Below, piece after piece: positions 1-8,775 of a stretch of DNA of 64,000 bases. Both the position numbers and the translations under genes were made by a program. Origin of the DNA: Geodermatophilaceae bacterium URHB0062 (GTDB taxonomy: Bacteria; Actinomycetota; Actinomycetes; Mycobacteriales; Geodermatophilaceae); assembly GCA_000620185.1 (NCBI GenBank), contig JHVO01000009.1, forward strand, positions 295,971-359,970, in the 5' to 3' direction. The notes beneath the pieces were generated by a model. The model was not told the origin of the DNA. It did no database searches and saw only the letters and a list, made by a program, of their open reading frames with translations. Every line of letters starts with the position of its first letter. The first letter of the stretch is position 1.

Positions 1-698
1 ACCGGGACGGAATCGCCCGGATAGTTGTCCAGGCCCGTGCGGGTGCTGTTCATCGACGCGACGAACGCGTCCTCCAGGTCCGGGTCGAGCGGCAGCGAGC
101 CCGGGGCCACGTAGTACGCGCGGAGGACCGACCGCGGGCTCAGCGGGCTCGAGTCGGTCGTGTCACCCGCGGCGATCGCCGCGACGAAGCCCGGATTGGC
201 CGCGCCCCCACCCGAACCGGTTCCGTCGGGATGCACCCGGACGCCGTCGGCGCCGACCGTCCCGCCGAACCCGTACGGGGACACCGGCGCGACGAGCGCG
301 ACCGAGGCGACCGTGTCGGGGTGGTCGAGCAGGTACTGCAGCACGACACCGCCGCCCATGCTCCAGCCGACCAGGTGCACCCGGTCCAGCCCCAGGGCGT
401 CGACGAGCGCGGCGAGGTCGTCGGACCAGTCGCGCACGCCCCTCGTCGCCTCCACGGGGAGCGGCTCGGCGTCCCCGTACCCGCGCAGGTCCACCGCCAG
501 GGCGCGGTGCCGGCCGGCCGCGGCCAGCGCGAGCAGTTGCTGCTGCCAGAACACCGACGAGCTGACGTTGCCGTGCACGAACAGGACCGCTTCGCCGGCA
601 CCGGTGGGCGTCTGACCGGCAGGGTGCAGCACGGACTGGACCGCGCGTGCGGTCTCGACACGACTCGCGGCGATGCCGGGCAGCAGGACGTCGACCAT
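1..698 (-). CDS. alpha/beta hydrolase, 3' end outside window
   Basis: Alpha/beta-hydrolase-fold enzyme of unknown substrate. The visible 232 codons start at ATG 698 with MVDVLLPGIAASRVETARAV. They contain the oxyanion-loop motif VLFVHGN near residue 40 and the nucleophile elbow GWSMGG (Ser in G-x-S-x-G) near residue 115. The reading frame runs off the left edge without a stop, so the catalytic Asp and His are probably not all visible. It is divergent from the next gene with 130 bp between them. The family includes esterases, haloperoxidase-like and C-C hydrolases, and the sequence alone does not separate these. Confidence 0.88.
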   Translation of the reverse strand, partial: MVDVLLPGIAASRVETARAVQSVLHPAGQTPTGAGEAVLFVHGNVSSSVFWQQQLLALAAAGRHRALAVDLRGYGDAEPLPVEATRGVRDWSDDLAALVDALGLDRVHLVGWSMGGGVVLQYLLDHPDTVASVALVAPVSPYGFGGTVGADGVRVHPDGTGSGGGAANPGFVAAIAAGDTTDSSPLSPRSVLRAYYVAPGSLPLDPDLEDAFVASMNSTRTGLDNYPGDSVP

Positions 699-828
699 CG
701 GTTCTCCCTCGGGGTCGGGCGGGCCGGCTCACGCTAGCGACGCCGGGCGCTCCGCGACAGGCCCGGAACCCGGAGAGTGACCTGGGGCACACGGGAAACG
801 TCGCTCCCCCGATCTAGAGTCGCCCGCG

Positions 829-1521
829 ATGAGTTCCACCCGCACCGCTGTCCGGCGGCGACAACCCCGCCGGACCGGAGCGGGGGCCGGCCGCCGGACC
901 ACGCCACGGAAAACGCGCCGTCGCTCGGTAGCCGGACGGCGCCGCACCCGTCCCGCGGCCGGCCGGCGCCCGAGCCGGAACGGGCTGGCCACGGTCGCCG
1001 GTCGCTGGTGGCCCACCCTGCTCGTGGCCGCTGCGATCCTCGCCGGCGTGGCCTGGCACAGCGCGGACACGTCCATGCCGGTGCACGTCGGCACGTGCAG
1101 CGTGCGCGGGACCGCGGTGACGCTGACCGGCGAGCAGGCGACCAACGCCGCCACGATCGCCCGCGTGGGTCGCGACCGGGGCCTGCCGGAGCGGGCCGTG
1201 GTGATCGCGCTGGCGACGGCCCTCCAGGAGTCGAGGCTGCGCAACCTGAACTACGGGGATCGCGACTCCCTCGGGCTGTTCCAGCAGCGCCCTTCCCAGG
1301 GCTGGGGAACGCCGGCGCAGGTGCGCGATCCCGTCTACGCGGCCGGTCGCTTCTACGACCACCTCGTGGCCGTGCCGCACTGGCAGACCGGCCGGCTCAC
1401 CGATGTTGCTCAGGCAGTTCAACGCAGCGGCTTTCCGGAGGCGTACCAGAAGCATGAGGCGACGGCCGTAGCGTTGGCGAAGGCCTTGGCCCCACGCTCC
1501 ACCACGCTCAGCTGCCGCTGA
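829..1521 (+). CDS. membrane-anchored lysozyme/transglycosylase-like protein
   Basis: A 230-residue protein with a strongly basic N-terminus (residues 1-50, many Arg) and a single membrane segment around residues 60-78 (PTLLVAAAILAGVAW). The outer domain contains ALQESRL near residue 130, then GDRDSLGLFQQRPSQGWGT. Glu in an LQES context followed by the GLFQQ block resembles the catalytic region of lysozyme-like transglycosylases, so a cell-wall role outside the membrane is inferred. Such proteins are sometimes labelled heavy-metal transporters, which nothing here supports. The last 14 bp overlap the convergent GNAT gene. Confidence 0.8.
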   Translation: MSSTRTAVRRRQPRRTGAGAGRRTTPRKTRRRSVAGRRRTRPAAGRRPSRNGLATVAGRWWPTLLVAAAILAGVAWHSADTSMPVHVGTCSVRGTAVTLTGEQATNAATIARVGRDRGLPERAVVIALATALQESRLRNLNYGDRDSLGLFQQRPSQGWGTPAQVRDPVYAAGRFYDHLVAVPHWQTGRLTDVAQAVQRSGFPEAYQKHEATAVALAKALAPRSTTLSCR

Positions 1522-2014
1522 GGCGCACCAGCTCGACGAATGGCCGTCCGCCCGGACCGGCGAACTCGCGCACCGGTCGAAAGCCGGCCGAGGTGCACAG
1601 GCGGATGGAGCGCTCGTTGAACGCGGCGACCGCGGCGCGCAGGCGGGCCGCACCGAACCGCTCGGTCGCGAACCGGACGACCTCGGGCATCAGAGCGGTC
1701 GCCAGCCCCTGGCTCACCCGGTCGGGGTCGAGTCCGGCGCCGACGTCGACGGTCCCCGCTTGCGCCTCCTGCCCGACCACCCGGCCCTCGGGCCCGAAGC
1801 AGACGAACCCGGCGACCTCGCCCTCGACCTCGACGGGGTAGTAGCCGAGGCCGTCGGCGTCGCGCGCGGTCAGCAGGGCGACCGCGTCGGCGGAGGACAG
1901 GTCGTACAGGTCGAAGGGCGGGTCGTAGGACCAGGCCGCGATCGCGCGTGCCTCCTCGGCAGCGAATGGACGGTCCAGCAGGACGACGGAACGAGCCCCC
2001 TCCGGACCGGTCAT
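1508..2014 (-). CDS. GNAT family N-acetyltransferase
   Basis: A 168-residue GNAT-fold acetyltransferase beginning MTGPEGARSVVLLDR at ATG 2014. The C-terminal half shows the usual GNAT pattern: a beta strand with GEVAGFVCFG, a helix starting at DPDRVSQGLATALMPEV where the acetyl-CoA pyrophosphate loop is expected, and the closing FNERSIRLCTSAGFRPV. The R/Q-x-x-G-x-G/A loop is degenerate (VSQGLA). The acceptor cannot be named. The start ATG overlaps the dapC stop as ATGA, so the gene is probably translated from the fdxA-dapC transcript. Confidence 0.85.
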   Translation of the reverse strand: MTGPEGARSVVLLDRPFAAEEARAIAAWSYDPPFDLYDLSSADAVALLTARDADGLGYYPVEVEGEVAGFVCFGPEGRVVGQEAQAGTVDVGAGLDPDRVSQGLATALMPEVVRFATERFGAARLRAAVAAFNERSIRLCTSAGFRPVREFAGPGGRPFVELVRLSGS

Positions 2015-3132
2015 CCCCGCAGACGCTCGGCGGCGGCCGCGATGCGCTCGTCGGTGGCGGTCAGGGCCATGCGCACGTGCTGCGACCCGGCGGGCCCGTA
2101 GAAGCTGCCCGGGGCGGCGACGATGCCGAGGCCGGCCAGCCAGTCGATCGTCGTCCAGCAGTCCTCGTCGCGGGTGACCCACAGGTACAGGCCGGCCTCG
2201 GAGTGCTCGATGCGGGCGCCGGCCGCGCGGACCGCGTCGGCGAGAAGCTCCCGGCGCGCGCCGTACCGGGCGCGCTGCGCCTCCACGTGGGCGTCGTCGG
2301 CAAGAGCCGCGGCCATGGCGGCCTGCACCGGCCCGGGCACCAGCAGCCCGAGGTGGCGGCGCACCTCCCAGACCCGCCGCACGAGCGCCGGGTCGCCGGA
2401 GAGCAACCCGGCCCGGTACCCGGCGGCGGTGGACTGCTTCGACAGCGAGTGGACGGCGAGCAGTCCGGTGTGGTCGTCCCCGGCCACCTCTGGATGGAGG
2501 AGGGAGCGCGGGGTGACGTCCCAGCCGAGAGTCGCGTAGCACTCGTCGGCGACGACGGGGACGCCGTGCGTGCGCCCCCACTCGACCCACGCCCGGAGCT
2601 GCTCGTCGGTCAGCACCCGGCCGTGCGGGTTGCCCGGCGAGTTCAGCCAGACGAGCACCACACCGGCCGCGTCGGGCGGCGGGCTGTCGCAGCGGCGCAC
2701 CGACAGGCCGGCCAGCACGGCGCCCACCTCGTAGGTCGGGTAGGCGACCTCGGGGATGACCACCGTGCCGCCCCCGCGGAGGCCCAGCAGGGTGGGCAGG
2801 AGCGCCACCAGCTCCTTGGAGCCGACTGTGGGGATGACCGACGGATCGGTGCCCAGCGGATCGGCCAGCCGGACGCCGAGTCGTCGTTCGAGCCAGCCGG
2901 CCGCGGCGGTGCGCAGCGCGGCGGTGCCCAGGGCCGTGGGATAGCCAGGTGCGTTACCGGCCCCGGCCAGGGCGTCGCTCAGCACCGCTGGGGTGTCGTC
3001 GACCGGCGTGCCGATCGACAGGTCGACCACCCCGCCGGGGTGCTGCGCGGCTCGGGCGCGCGCCCCGGTCAGGGAGTCCCACGGGAAGTCGGGCAGCTGG
3101 TGCGTCGACGCCCCGTGAACCGGGGTGGTCAG
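2011..3132 (-). CDS. dapC: succinyldiaminopimelate transaminase DapC
   Basis: PLP-dependent class I/II aminotransferase of lysine and peptidoglycan diaminopimelate synthesis, transferring an amino group from glutamate to N-succinyl-2-amino-6-ketopimelate. The sequence shows HQLPDFPWDSL at the N-terminus, VDLSIGTPVD, the substrate loop WLNSPGNPHGRVL, VVADECYATLGW, and the Schiff-base lysine in SLSKQSTAAGYRAG. No ATG, GTG or TTG precedes the conserved start closely. A CTG at 3132 overlapping the fdxA stop (CTGA) gives 373 residues, the expected family length, so the start is tentative. The fdxA-dapC order is also found in mycobacteria (Rv1177-Rv1178). Confidence 0.9.
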   Translation of the reverse strand: MTTPVHGASTHQLPDFPWDSLTGARARAAQHPGGVVDLSIGTPVDDTPAVLSDALAGAGNAPGYPTALGTAALRTAAAGWLERRLGVRLADPLGTDPSVIPTVGSKELVALLPTLLGLRGGGTVVIPEVAYPTYEVGAVLAGLSVRRCDSPPPDAAGVVLVWLNSPGNPHGRVLTDEQLRAWVEWGRTHGVPVVADECYATLGWDVTPRSLLHPEVAGDDHTGLLAVHSLSKQSTAAGYRAGLLSGDPALVRRVWEVRRHLGLLVPGPVQAAMAAALADDAHVEAQRARYGARRELLADAVRAAGARIEHSEAGLYLWVTRDEDCWTTIDWLAGLGIVAAPGSFYGPAGSQHVRMALTATDERIAAAAERLRG

Positions 3133-3455
3133 TGGTCGTCCCCCTGCGGCGGGAGCGCGGCCACGAGCGGGTGGTCCTTGGGGATCTTGCCGGTCTTGGC
3201 GGCGCCACCGGGGCTGCCCAGGTCGGAGAAGAACTCCACGTTGGCGTTGTAGAAGTCCTTCCACTTGTCCGGGACGTCGTCCTCGTAGTAGATGGCTTCC
3301 ACGGGGCACACCGGCTCGCAGGCACCGCAGTCGACGCACTCGTCGGGGTGGATGTAGAGCATCCGGTCGCCCTCGTAGATGCAGTCCACCGGGCACTCGT
3401 CGATGCACGCCTTGTCGAGGACGTCGACGCAGGGCTGTGTGATGACGTAGGTCAC
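3129..3455 (-). CDS. fdxA: 7Fe ferredoxin FdxA
   Basis: A 108-residue soluble electron carrier. The first cluster region reads CVDVLDKACIDECPVDCIYEG and the second CVDCGACEPVCPVEAIYY. Its spacing (C-x7-C-x3-C ... CP, then C-x2-C-x2-C-x3-CP) is that of actinobacterial 7Fe ferredoxins with one [3Fe-4S] and one [4Fe-4S] cluster. GTG at 3455 was chosen because it follows a purine-rich GGGAGGGAA tract and gives the conserved MTYVITQPC start. It is the first gene of the fdxA-dapC-GNAT operon and is divergent from the GGDEF-EAL gene. Electron partners cannot be assigned; cytochrome P450 or the sulfite reductase in this window are possibilities only. Confidence 0.95.
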   Translation of the reverse strand: MTYVITQPCVDVLDKACIDECPVDCIYEGDRMLYIHPDECVDCGACEPVCPVEAIYYEDDVPDKWKDFYNANVEFFSDLGSPGGAAKTGKIPKDHPLVAALPPQGDDH

Positions 3456-3665
3456 GGAGGTTCCCTCCCAGGGCGCGCAGAGCGGTAACCGCTGGCAGAG
3501 GGCATGCCGGACCAGCGGTGATCGAGCCCTCCCAGTATGCCGCCCCGGTGGGGTGCGGGCGCGACCGGTGTCCCGGCCGGCGGCTGTCGAAACCATCACT
3601 CCCCCCAAGGGGGTGACCGGGAGGGCCCGACTCAAGCACTCGGGCGCACGGCCGATCTTGACCGC

Positions 3666-6533
3666 GTGTCGCAGGGATGGGCGTTCTCCGGTGCGCGGGC
3701 ACGGCTGCCCCGGCAACCGGCGCCGACGGCCTACGACGCGCAGGCCGCGCTCGAGCACCTCCTCGCCCGGCTGCGTGCCTCGGCCGGGGCTACCCGCGTC
3801 TCGGTGTGGGTGCACGAGGCGACCACCGAGACTGTCGTCCCCTTCCGGCAGTCGGTCTGCGACCGCGGGGAGGGCGTCGACGAGCTCCCGCGGTTGCGCA
3901 CCGCCGTCACCCTCTCCCAGTCGCCGTTCATGTCGGCGGCCATCCGCACGCAGCAGCCGGTGGCCGCGCGGGCCGACGGTCGCCGCTCCCCCGACCGCGA
4001 GCTCGCCGAGCTCGGCATCCGCTCCGCGCACGGGGAGCCGCTCCTGCTCGACGGCGAGGTGGTCGGCGTCCTGACCGTGGAGCCGGCCGCTGCCGCCGCT
4101 CCGCACCTGCTGCGACAGGTGGCGCCCACACTGGCCGCCGCCCTCACCCACGCCTGGACCCGCCAGTCCGAGAAGCGCCGTCTCGAACAGGCGGAGGTGC
4201 TGCTCGGCCTGATCGAGACTGCGGCCAACGCCGAGTCGATGGACCACCTCCTCGCCTCGGCGTGCCGGCAGCTGGCGGAGCTCGGCGAGGTGGAGCGAGC
4301 CTGCATCTTCCTGGTGGAGGACGGCCGTCTCGTGCCCCGGATGGCGAGCTACGCCGACGGCCGGCGCGACCAGGCGAACTGGGAACAGTTCCGCAACGCG
4401 CCCGTCGGCCTGCAGTTGGCCGAGACGGTGCTGGCGACCGGCGAACCGCTGGCCGCCGACCGCGACTCCGCCCTGCTGTCGGGGTGGTGGGTCGACTCCT
4501 TCCACATCGCCTCGGGGCTCGCGGTGCCGCTGGGCCGCGGTCCGAACCCGGCCGGGGTCCTCACCCTGGACAGCACGCACATGCGGCCGTTCTCCGAGGA
4601 CGTCCGCCGGCTCGCGGCCGCGGCGGGCGCCCACCTCGGTGGCGTGATCGAGCAGGCACGCACCATCGAGACCCGCGCCGAGTCGCTGACCACCGCCAGC
4701 GTGGTGCGGCAGATGCTCGTCGACGGGGCGTCCGCGACCGGGGTGGCCGAGGCGGCCGAGGTCCTCGCCCGCGCCGTGCAGGCGCTGACCGGCACCGATC
4801 GCAGCGCCGCCTACCTGATCGACGACGACGGCCTGGTCGAGGAGGTCCGTCACGTCGATTGGGCGGACGCGCACAAGCACGTCGTCCAGACCCAGCTCGT
4901 GGGGCGCCCCGCCGCCGACGTCGCGCTGTGGCGGCTGACCGCGGAGCAGAAGCTGCCGGTGTTCGTCGAGGACACCGCGGCCAGCGACCTGCTGGACCCC
5001 CGCCTGGCCCAGGCACTGGACCTGGCCTCCTACGTGAGCGTGCCGCTGCTGTCGGGCGACCGGCTGGTGGGCCTGGTCGTGACCGGGTCGGTGGCCGCGC
5101 ACCGGACGTGGTCGCCCGCGGTCCGCCAGGCGGTCCGCCAGGTCACACTCGAGGGCTCCCTCGTCGTCGAGAACGCCGGGCTGCGGGCGGTCGAGCAGTT
5201 GCGCCTGGCGCAGCTGGCCACCGAGGCACACCACGATCCCCTGACCGGGCTGGCCAACCGTCGTCGCCTGATCGAGGACATCGAGCACACCGTCTACGGG
5301 CCGGGCGAGCGGCGCTGCGCCGTCCTGATGCTCGACCTCGACCGCTTCAAGGAGATCAACGACAGCTTCGGGCACAGCGTCGGCGACGACCTGCTGTGCC
5401 TGGTCGGACCCCGGCTGCAGAGCGTCCTGCGGCCCGGAGACCTGCTCGCCCGCATGGGCGGCGACGAGTTCGCCGTCCTCCTGCCGGACGCCGACGAGGC
5501 CCGGGCGCGCGAGGTGGCGACCGAGATCGGGACGGCGCTCCGGGACGCCTTCGTCCTGGACGGCATGCCGCTGCACGTGGACGCGAGCCTCGGCATCGCG
5601 CTCTGCCCGGAGCACGGCCGTGACCGCTCGCTGCTGCTGGCCCGGGCCGACACGGCGATGTACGTCGCCAAACGCGGCCGGCACGGCTTCGAGGTGTGGG
5701 CACCCGACGGGACCCCGGCCTCGCGCGACCGCCTCGAGACCCTCGAGCAGCTGCGGACCGCCCTGGACGACGACCAGCTCGACAACCACTACCAGCCCAA
5801 GCTCGACCTGCGGACCGGGGCGGTCGTCGGCGTGGAGGCGCTGGTGCGCTGGAACCACCCGGAGCGGGGTCTGCTCTACCCCGACGTGTTCCTGCCGCTG
5901 GCCGAGCAGGCCGGTCTGATGCGCCGCCTGGCGCTCGACGTGCTGGAACGCTCCCTGCGCGATCTGCGCGCCTGGCGAGCGGCCGGCCACGAGCTGTCGG
6001 TCGCGGTGAACCTGTCGGTCTCCAACCTGCAGGACGTCGCCCTCCCGGACCAGGTCGCGATGCTCCTCGACGCGTTCTCGGTGCCGCCGGCGGCGCTGAC
6101 CCTGGAGATCACCGAGGACGTGCTCATGGCCGACGCGGCACGCAGCCAGCAGGTCATGGCCGCGCTGCGCCGCCTGGGCGTTCGGCTGTCCATCGACGAC
6201 TACGGCACCGGGTACTCGTCGCTGTCGTACCTGCGCGCCCTGCCCGTCGACGAGCTCAAGCTCGACCGCAGCTTCGTCACCCACGTGACGTCGGACGACA
6301 AAGCGGCAGCCATCGTCCGCAGCACGCTGCAACTGGCGCTCGACCTCGACATCACCATGGTCGTCGAGGGCGTGGAGGACGCGGACACCCTGGGCCTGCT
6401 ACGCGCCTGGGGCTGTGGTGTGGCTCAGGGCTATCACATCGGCCGGCCCATGCCGGCCGACCGCTTCCTGCCGTGGGCCGCCGATCAGCCGGCAGGGCTC
6501 CCCCGCGGCGGGGTGCGGCAGCCCTCTCCCTAG
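3666..6533 (+). CDS. GAF-GAF-GAF-GGDEF-EAL cyclic-di-GMP enzyme
   Basis: A cytosolic 955-residue c-di-GMP metabolic protein with no membrane segment. Three GAF-like regions occupy roughly residues 20-150, 178-330 and 355-505. The GGDEF domain follows, with intact GGDEF at 598-602 and an RPGD inhibitory I-site nine residues before it. The EAL domain retains EAL (724), the Asn of VAVNLS, ITED, DDYGTGYSS, LKLDRSFV, VVEGVED and AQGY. Both diguanylate cyclase and phosphodiesterase activity look possible; the GAF domains probably set the balance in response to a small ligand or redox signal. GTG 3666 was preferred over ATG 3537, whose extra 43 residues look non-conserved and Pro/Gly-rich. Confidence 0.92.
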   Translation: MSQGWAFSGARARLPRQPAPTAYDAQAALEHLLARLRASAGATRVSVWVHEATTETVVPFRQSVCDRGEGVDELPRLRTAVTLSQSPFMSAAIRTQQPVAARADGRRSPDRELAELGIRSAHGEPLLLDGEVVGVLTVEPAAAAAPHLLRQVAPTLAAALTHAWTRQSEKRRLEQAEVLLGLIETAANAESMDHLLASACRQLAELGEVERACIFLVEDGRLVPRMASYADGRRDQANWEQFRNAPVGLQLAETVLATGEPLAADRDSALLSGWWVDSFHIASGLAVPLGRGPNPAGVLTLDSTHMRPFSEDVRRLAAAAGAHLGGVIEQARTIETRAESLTTASVVRQMLVDGASATGVAEAAEVLARAVQALTGTDRSAAYLIDDDGLVEEVRHVDWADAHKHVVQTQLVGRPAADVALWRLTAEQKLPVFVEDTAASDLLDPRLAQALDLASYVSVPLLSGDRLVGLVVTGSVAAHRTWSPAVRQAVRQVTLEGSLVVENAGLRAVEQLRLAQLATEAHHDPLTGLANRRRLIEDIEHTVYGPGERRCAVLMLDLDRFKEINDSFGHSVGDDLLCLVGPRLQSVLRPGDLLARMGGDEFAVLLPDADEARAREVATEIGTALRDAFVLDGMPLHVDASLGIALCPEHGRDRSLLLARADTAMYVAKRGRHGFEVWAPDGTPASRDRLETLEQLRTALDDDQLDNHYQPKLDLRTGAVVGVEALVRWNHPERGLLYPDVFLPLAEQAGLMRRLALDVLERSLRDLRAWRAAGHELSVAVNLSVSNLQDVALPDQVAMLLDAFSVPPAALTLEITEDVLMADAARSQQVMAALRRLGVRLSIDDYGTGYSSLSYLRALPVDELKLDRSFVTHVTSDDKAAAIVRSTLQLALDLDITMVVEGVEDADTLGLLRAWGCGVAQGYHIGRPMPADRFLPWAADQPAGLPRGGVRQPSP

Positions 6534-6564
6534 TCCGCCCGGTCGGCGCGGTTGAATCGTCGGC

Positions 6565-7347
6565 GTGCCCGATGCGACCGCCGTCCCGGTGATCGGCGTC
6601 CTCGAGCTCGAGCGCCTGGCCGCCCGCACCTGGCGCGGCCTGGAGGAGGAGCCCTACGGCGACTGGACGCTGCGCGCCGGTGGCGGTTTCACCGGCCGGG
6701 CCAACTCGGTGCTGGCCGCCGGCGAACCGCCGGAGCCACTCGAGCGGGCCGTCGCCACGGTGACCCGCTGGTACGAGCAGCGCGGCCTGCGGCCGCAGGC
6801 ATCCGTCGCCGTCCCCGGGGCCGAGCACGTCGACGCCGTCCTCGACCGGGCGGGCTGGAGCCGCCTGGAGGACAACCTCGTCCTCGTCGCCCCGCTGGGA
6901 GCGTGGGACGAGCCCGCTGTGGACGTCGCCCTGGCGCCGGCCCCGGACGACGCCTGGCTGCGCGGCTACCACTACCGCGGAACACCGCTCCCACCCGTCG
7001 CCCGGGAGATCCTCGTCAACGCCGACGAGCCCGTCTTCGCCTCGGTCCGGTCGGACTCCGCACCAGGCCCACTGGCGGCGGTCGCGCGCGGCGCGCGAGT
7101 GGCGGACTGGCTGGTCGTCAGCGCCGTGACCGTCGACGAGCGCCACCGCCGGAGGGGTCTGGCCACCGCGGTCATGAGCGCGCTGGGCGCATGGGGCCGC
7201 TCGCGTGGCGCGCGGGCCTGCCTGCTCCAGGTTGCGTCGTCCAACACGGGGGCACTGGCGCTCTACGAGCGGCTCGGCTTCACCGAGCACCACCGCTACC
7301 ACTACCGGCTGGGCCCGGAGTCGGCCGGCGAGCCGCCCCAGAGCTGA
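6565..7347 (+). CDS. GNAT family N-acetyltransferase, two-lobed
   Basis: A 260-residue acetyltransferase. The N-terminal part (TWRGLEEEPYGDWTLRAGGG, then RANSVLAAG) resembles the non-catalytic lobe of tandem GNAT proteins. The C-terminal lobe has the acetyl-CoA signature VTVDERHRRRGLATAVMSAL (R-R-x-G-L-A, about residues 193-212) and ends [22 protein letters not shown]. The substrate is unknown. It starts at GTG 6565, 31 bp after the preceding gene, and its last 68 bp overlap the convergent membrane-protein gene. Confidence 0.87.
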   Translation: MPDATAVPVIGVLELERLAARTWRGLEEEPYGDWTLRAGGGFTGRANSVLAAGEPPEPLERAVATVTRWYEQRGLRPQASVAVPGAEHVDAVLDRAGWSRLEDNLVLVAPLGAWDEPAVDVALAPAPDDAWLRGYHYRGTPLPPVAREILVNADEPVFASVRSDSAPGPLAAVARGARVADWLVVSAVTVDERHRRRGLATAVMSALGAWGRSRGARACLLQVASSNTGALALYERLGFTEHHRYHYRLGPESAGEPPQS

Positions 7348-7780
7348 CCCGCCGGCGGTCCGGGCCGGCCAGGGCGCGGCCGACGGCGACCGCCGCCGCC
7401 GTGACGCCGAGCAGGAGGAACAGCAGGTTCACCACGCCGGTCGCCCCACCGCCGGTCAGCACCAGGTCGCCCTCGGGACGGCGCATCATCCCGCCGACCG
7501 CCACCACCAGCCAGGTCAGGGCCGGGAGGACGGCGACGGCGCGGGAGCCGGAGAACCGGTGCGCCTGGCCGACCAGCAGGAGGTTGCCGACGACGGCCGC
7601 GAGCACGGAGACGGGAAGGAGCACGCCGCCCACCCGCAGGGGCAGCCAGAAGATCTCGACCAGCGACAGCCACGCGGCGACGACGAGGAAGACGACGGCC
7701 CAGCCGAGGATCCGCCAGGCTCGTCGTCCGTCGCGCACCGGGCGTCGCCTCGCGGGGGGTGCGACGGTCTGGCCGGTCAT
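7280..7780 (-). CDS. small four-TM membrane protein downstream of mshB
   Basis: A 166-residue protein with four hydrophobic segments: [58 protein letters not shown] and [19 protein letters not shown]. The C-terminal 30 residues are a charged, Gly/Ser-rich tail that overlaps the convergent GNAT gene by 68 bp. ATG 7780 overlaps the mshB stop as ATGA, so the two are translationally coupled. In mycobacteria a hypothetical membrane gene (Rv1171) also follows mshB, suggesting a conserved pairing. Function is not recognised. Confidence 0.75.
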   Translation of the reverse strand: MTGQTVAPPARRRPVRDGRRAWRILGWAVVFLVVAAWLSLVEIFWLPLRVGGVLLPVSVLAAVVGNLLLVGQAHRFSGSRAVAVLPALTWLVVAVGGMMRRPEGDLVLTGGGATGVVNLLFLLLGVTAAAVAVGRALAGPDRRRVSSGAARRPTPGPAGSGSGGAR

Positions 7781-8670
7781 CCCGGCAGGCCGGCGAAGAG
7801 GTCGTCCTCCCAGCCGTCCGAGCCGGAGCCGGCCGGTCCGCGGCGCCCCCGGACGAGCCGGTAGTACTCGGTGCCGAGAACCTGCTGACCGAGGTTGTTG
7901 GAGAGCGCGAAGAACGGCCCGTCCACGGTGATCTGGGTGGGATGGGACCGCATCGCCGCGGCCTTGCGGTCCACGTAGGCGCCGCCGTCGACCGCGGCCG
8001 TCACGTCCTGGTCGGACACCGCGAAGGGGACGTCGTCCGCGGAGTCGACGCCCTCGAAGGGCGACTCCGCCCCCGTCGCGGCCAGCGCGTCGAGACCACG
8101 CTGCAGCACCGACCGGGGGACGCAGCACCAGTACACCTTGGCGACATCACACGGCCGGCCCAGGTCCGGCCGGTACGTCGGGTCGGCGGCGGCCTCGACC
8201 GCCACCATCGCGACCCGGTGCGCCTGGATGTGGTCGGGGTGGCCGTAGCCGCCGTTCTCGTCGTAGGTCACCAGCACCTGCGGGCGCACCTCGCGGACGA
8301 CGGCCACGGCGTGCGCCACGGCCTCGTCGAGGTCCGCGTTCCAGAACGCCCGCGGGTGTTCGTTGGCGGGCGTGCCCATCATCCCCGAGTCGCGGTAACG
8401 CCCCGCGCCACCGAGGAACCGGATGTCGCTGACACCCAGCGCAGCCATCGCGCCCCGCAGCTCCCAGATCCGGTAGCCGCCGAGCTGGTCGGCCTGGTCG
8501 GCGGCCAGCTGGGCGAGCTCGGGGACCAGCACCTCACCCTCCTCACCCAGCGTGCAGGTGAGCAGGGTGACCGACGCGCCCTCGGCGACATAGCGCGCCA
8601 TGGTGGCGCCGCTGTTGATCGTCTCGTCGTCGGGATGGGCGTGCACCAGCATGAGGCGTTGATCGGTCAC
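7777..8670 (-). CDS. mshB: mycothiol GlcNAc-inositol deacetylase MshB
   Basis: Zinc-dependent deacetylase that removes acetate from GlcNAc-Ins to give GlcN-Ins, the second enzymatic modification in mycothiol biosynthesis. The 297 residues match the family length. The metal and catalytic motif AHPDDE is at residues 11-16 (His, Asp, Asp, Glu), and the second metal histidine lies in GGYGHPDH. The segments [18 protein letters not shown] and [16 protein letters not shown] are characteristic of MshB rather than the mycothiol conjugate amidase Mca. The GTG start at 8670 is followed by the coupled membrane gene. Presence of mshB supports an actinobacterial host. Confidence 0.93.
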   Translation of the reverse strand: MTDQRLMLVHAHPDDETINSGATMARYVAEGASVTLLTCTLGEEGEVLVPELAQLAADQADQLGGYRIWELRGAMAALGVSDIRFLGGAGRYRDSGMMGTPANEHPRAFWNADLDEAVAHAVAVVREVRPQVLVTYDENGGYGHPDHIQAHRVAMVAVEAAADPTYRPDLGRPCDVAKVYWCCVPRSVLQRGLDALAATGAESPFEGVDSADDVPFAVSDQDVTAAVDGGAYVDRKAAAMRSHPTQITVDGPFFALSNNLGQQVLGTEYYRLVRGRRGPAGSGSDGWEDDLFAGLPG

Positions 8671-8695
8671 GACAGGACATTTTGCCGGTCGCCCG

Positions 8696-8766
8696 CAGCC
8701 GTGATCATCGGCATGTGGCTGGTCGACACGCCGGCGGGGGCAGCCACCCGCCGATGATCACGGCTG
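8696..8766 (-). terminator. long hairpin after the dpp operon
   Basis: A perfect 17-bp inverted repeat (cagccgtgatcatcggc at 8696-8712 against 8750-8766). After a 2x2 mismatch a further 7-bp stem follows (gtggctg 8715-8721 with cagccac 8741-8747), leaving a 19-nt loop. It starts 10 bp beyond the dppF stop and lies upstream of mshB on the same strand. It probably terminates or stabilises the dpp transcript. No clear U-tract follows on the minus strand. Confidence 0.6.
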
Positions 8767-8775
8767 ATCGGCTCC

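Noticed and set aside
3537..3665. ATG 3537 as start of the GGDEF-EAL gene
   Set aside because: The additional 43 residues are Gly/Pro/Arg-rich and unlike a folded domain; GTG 3666 directly precedes the first GAF region.
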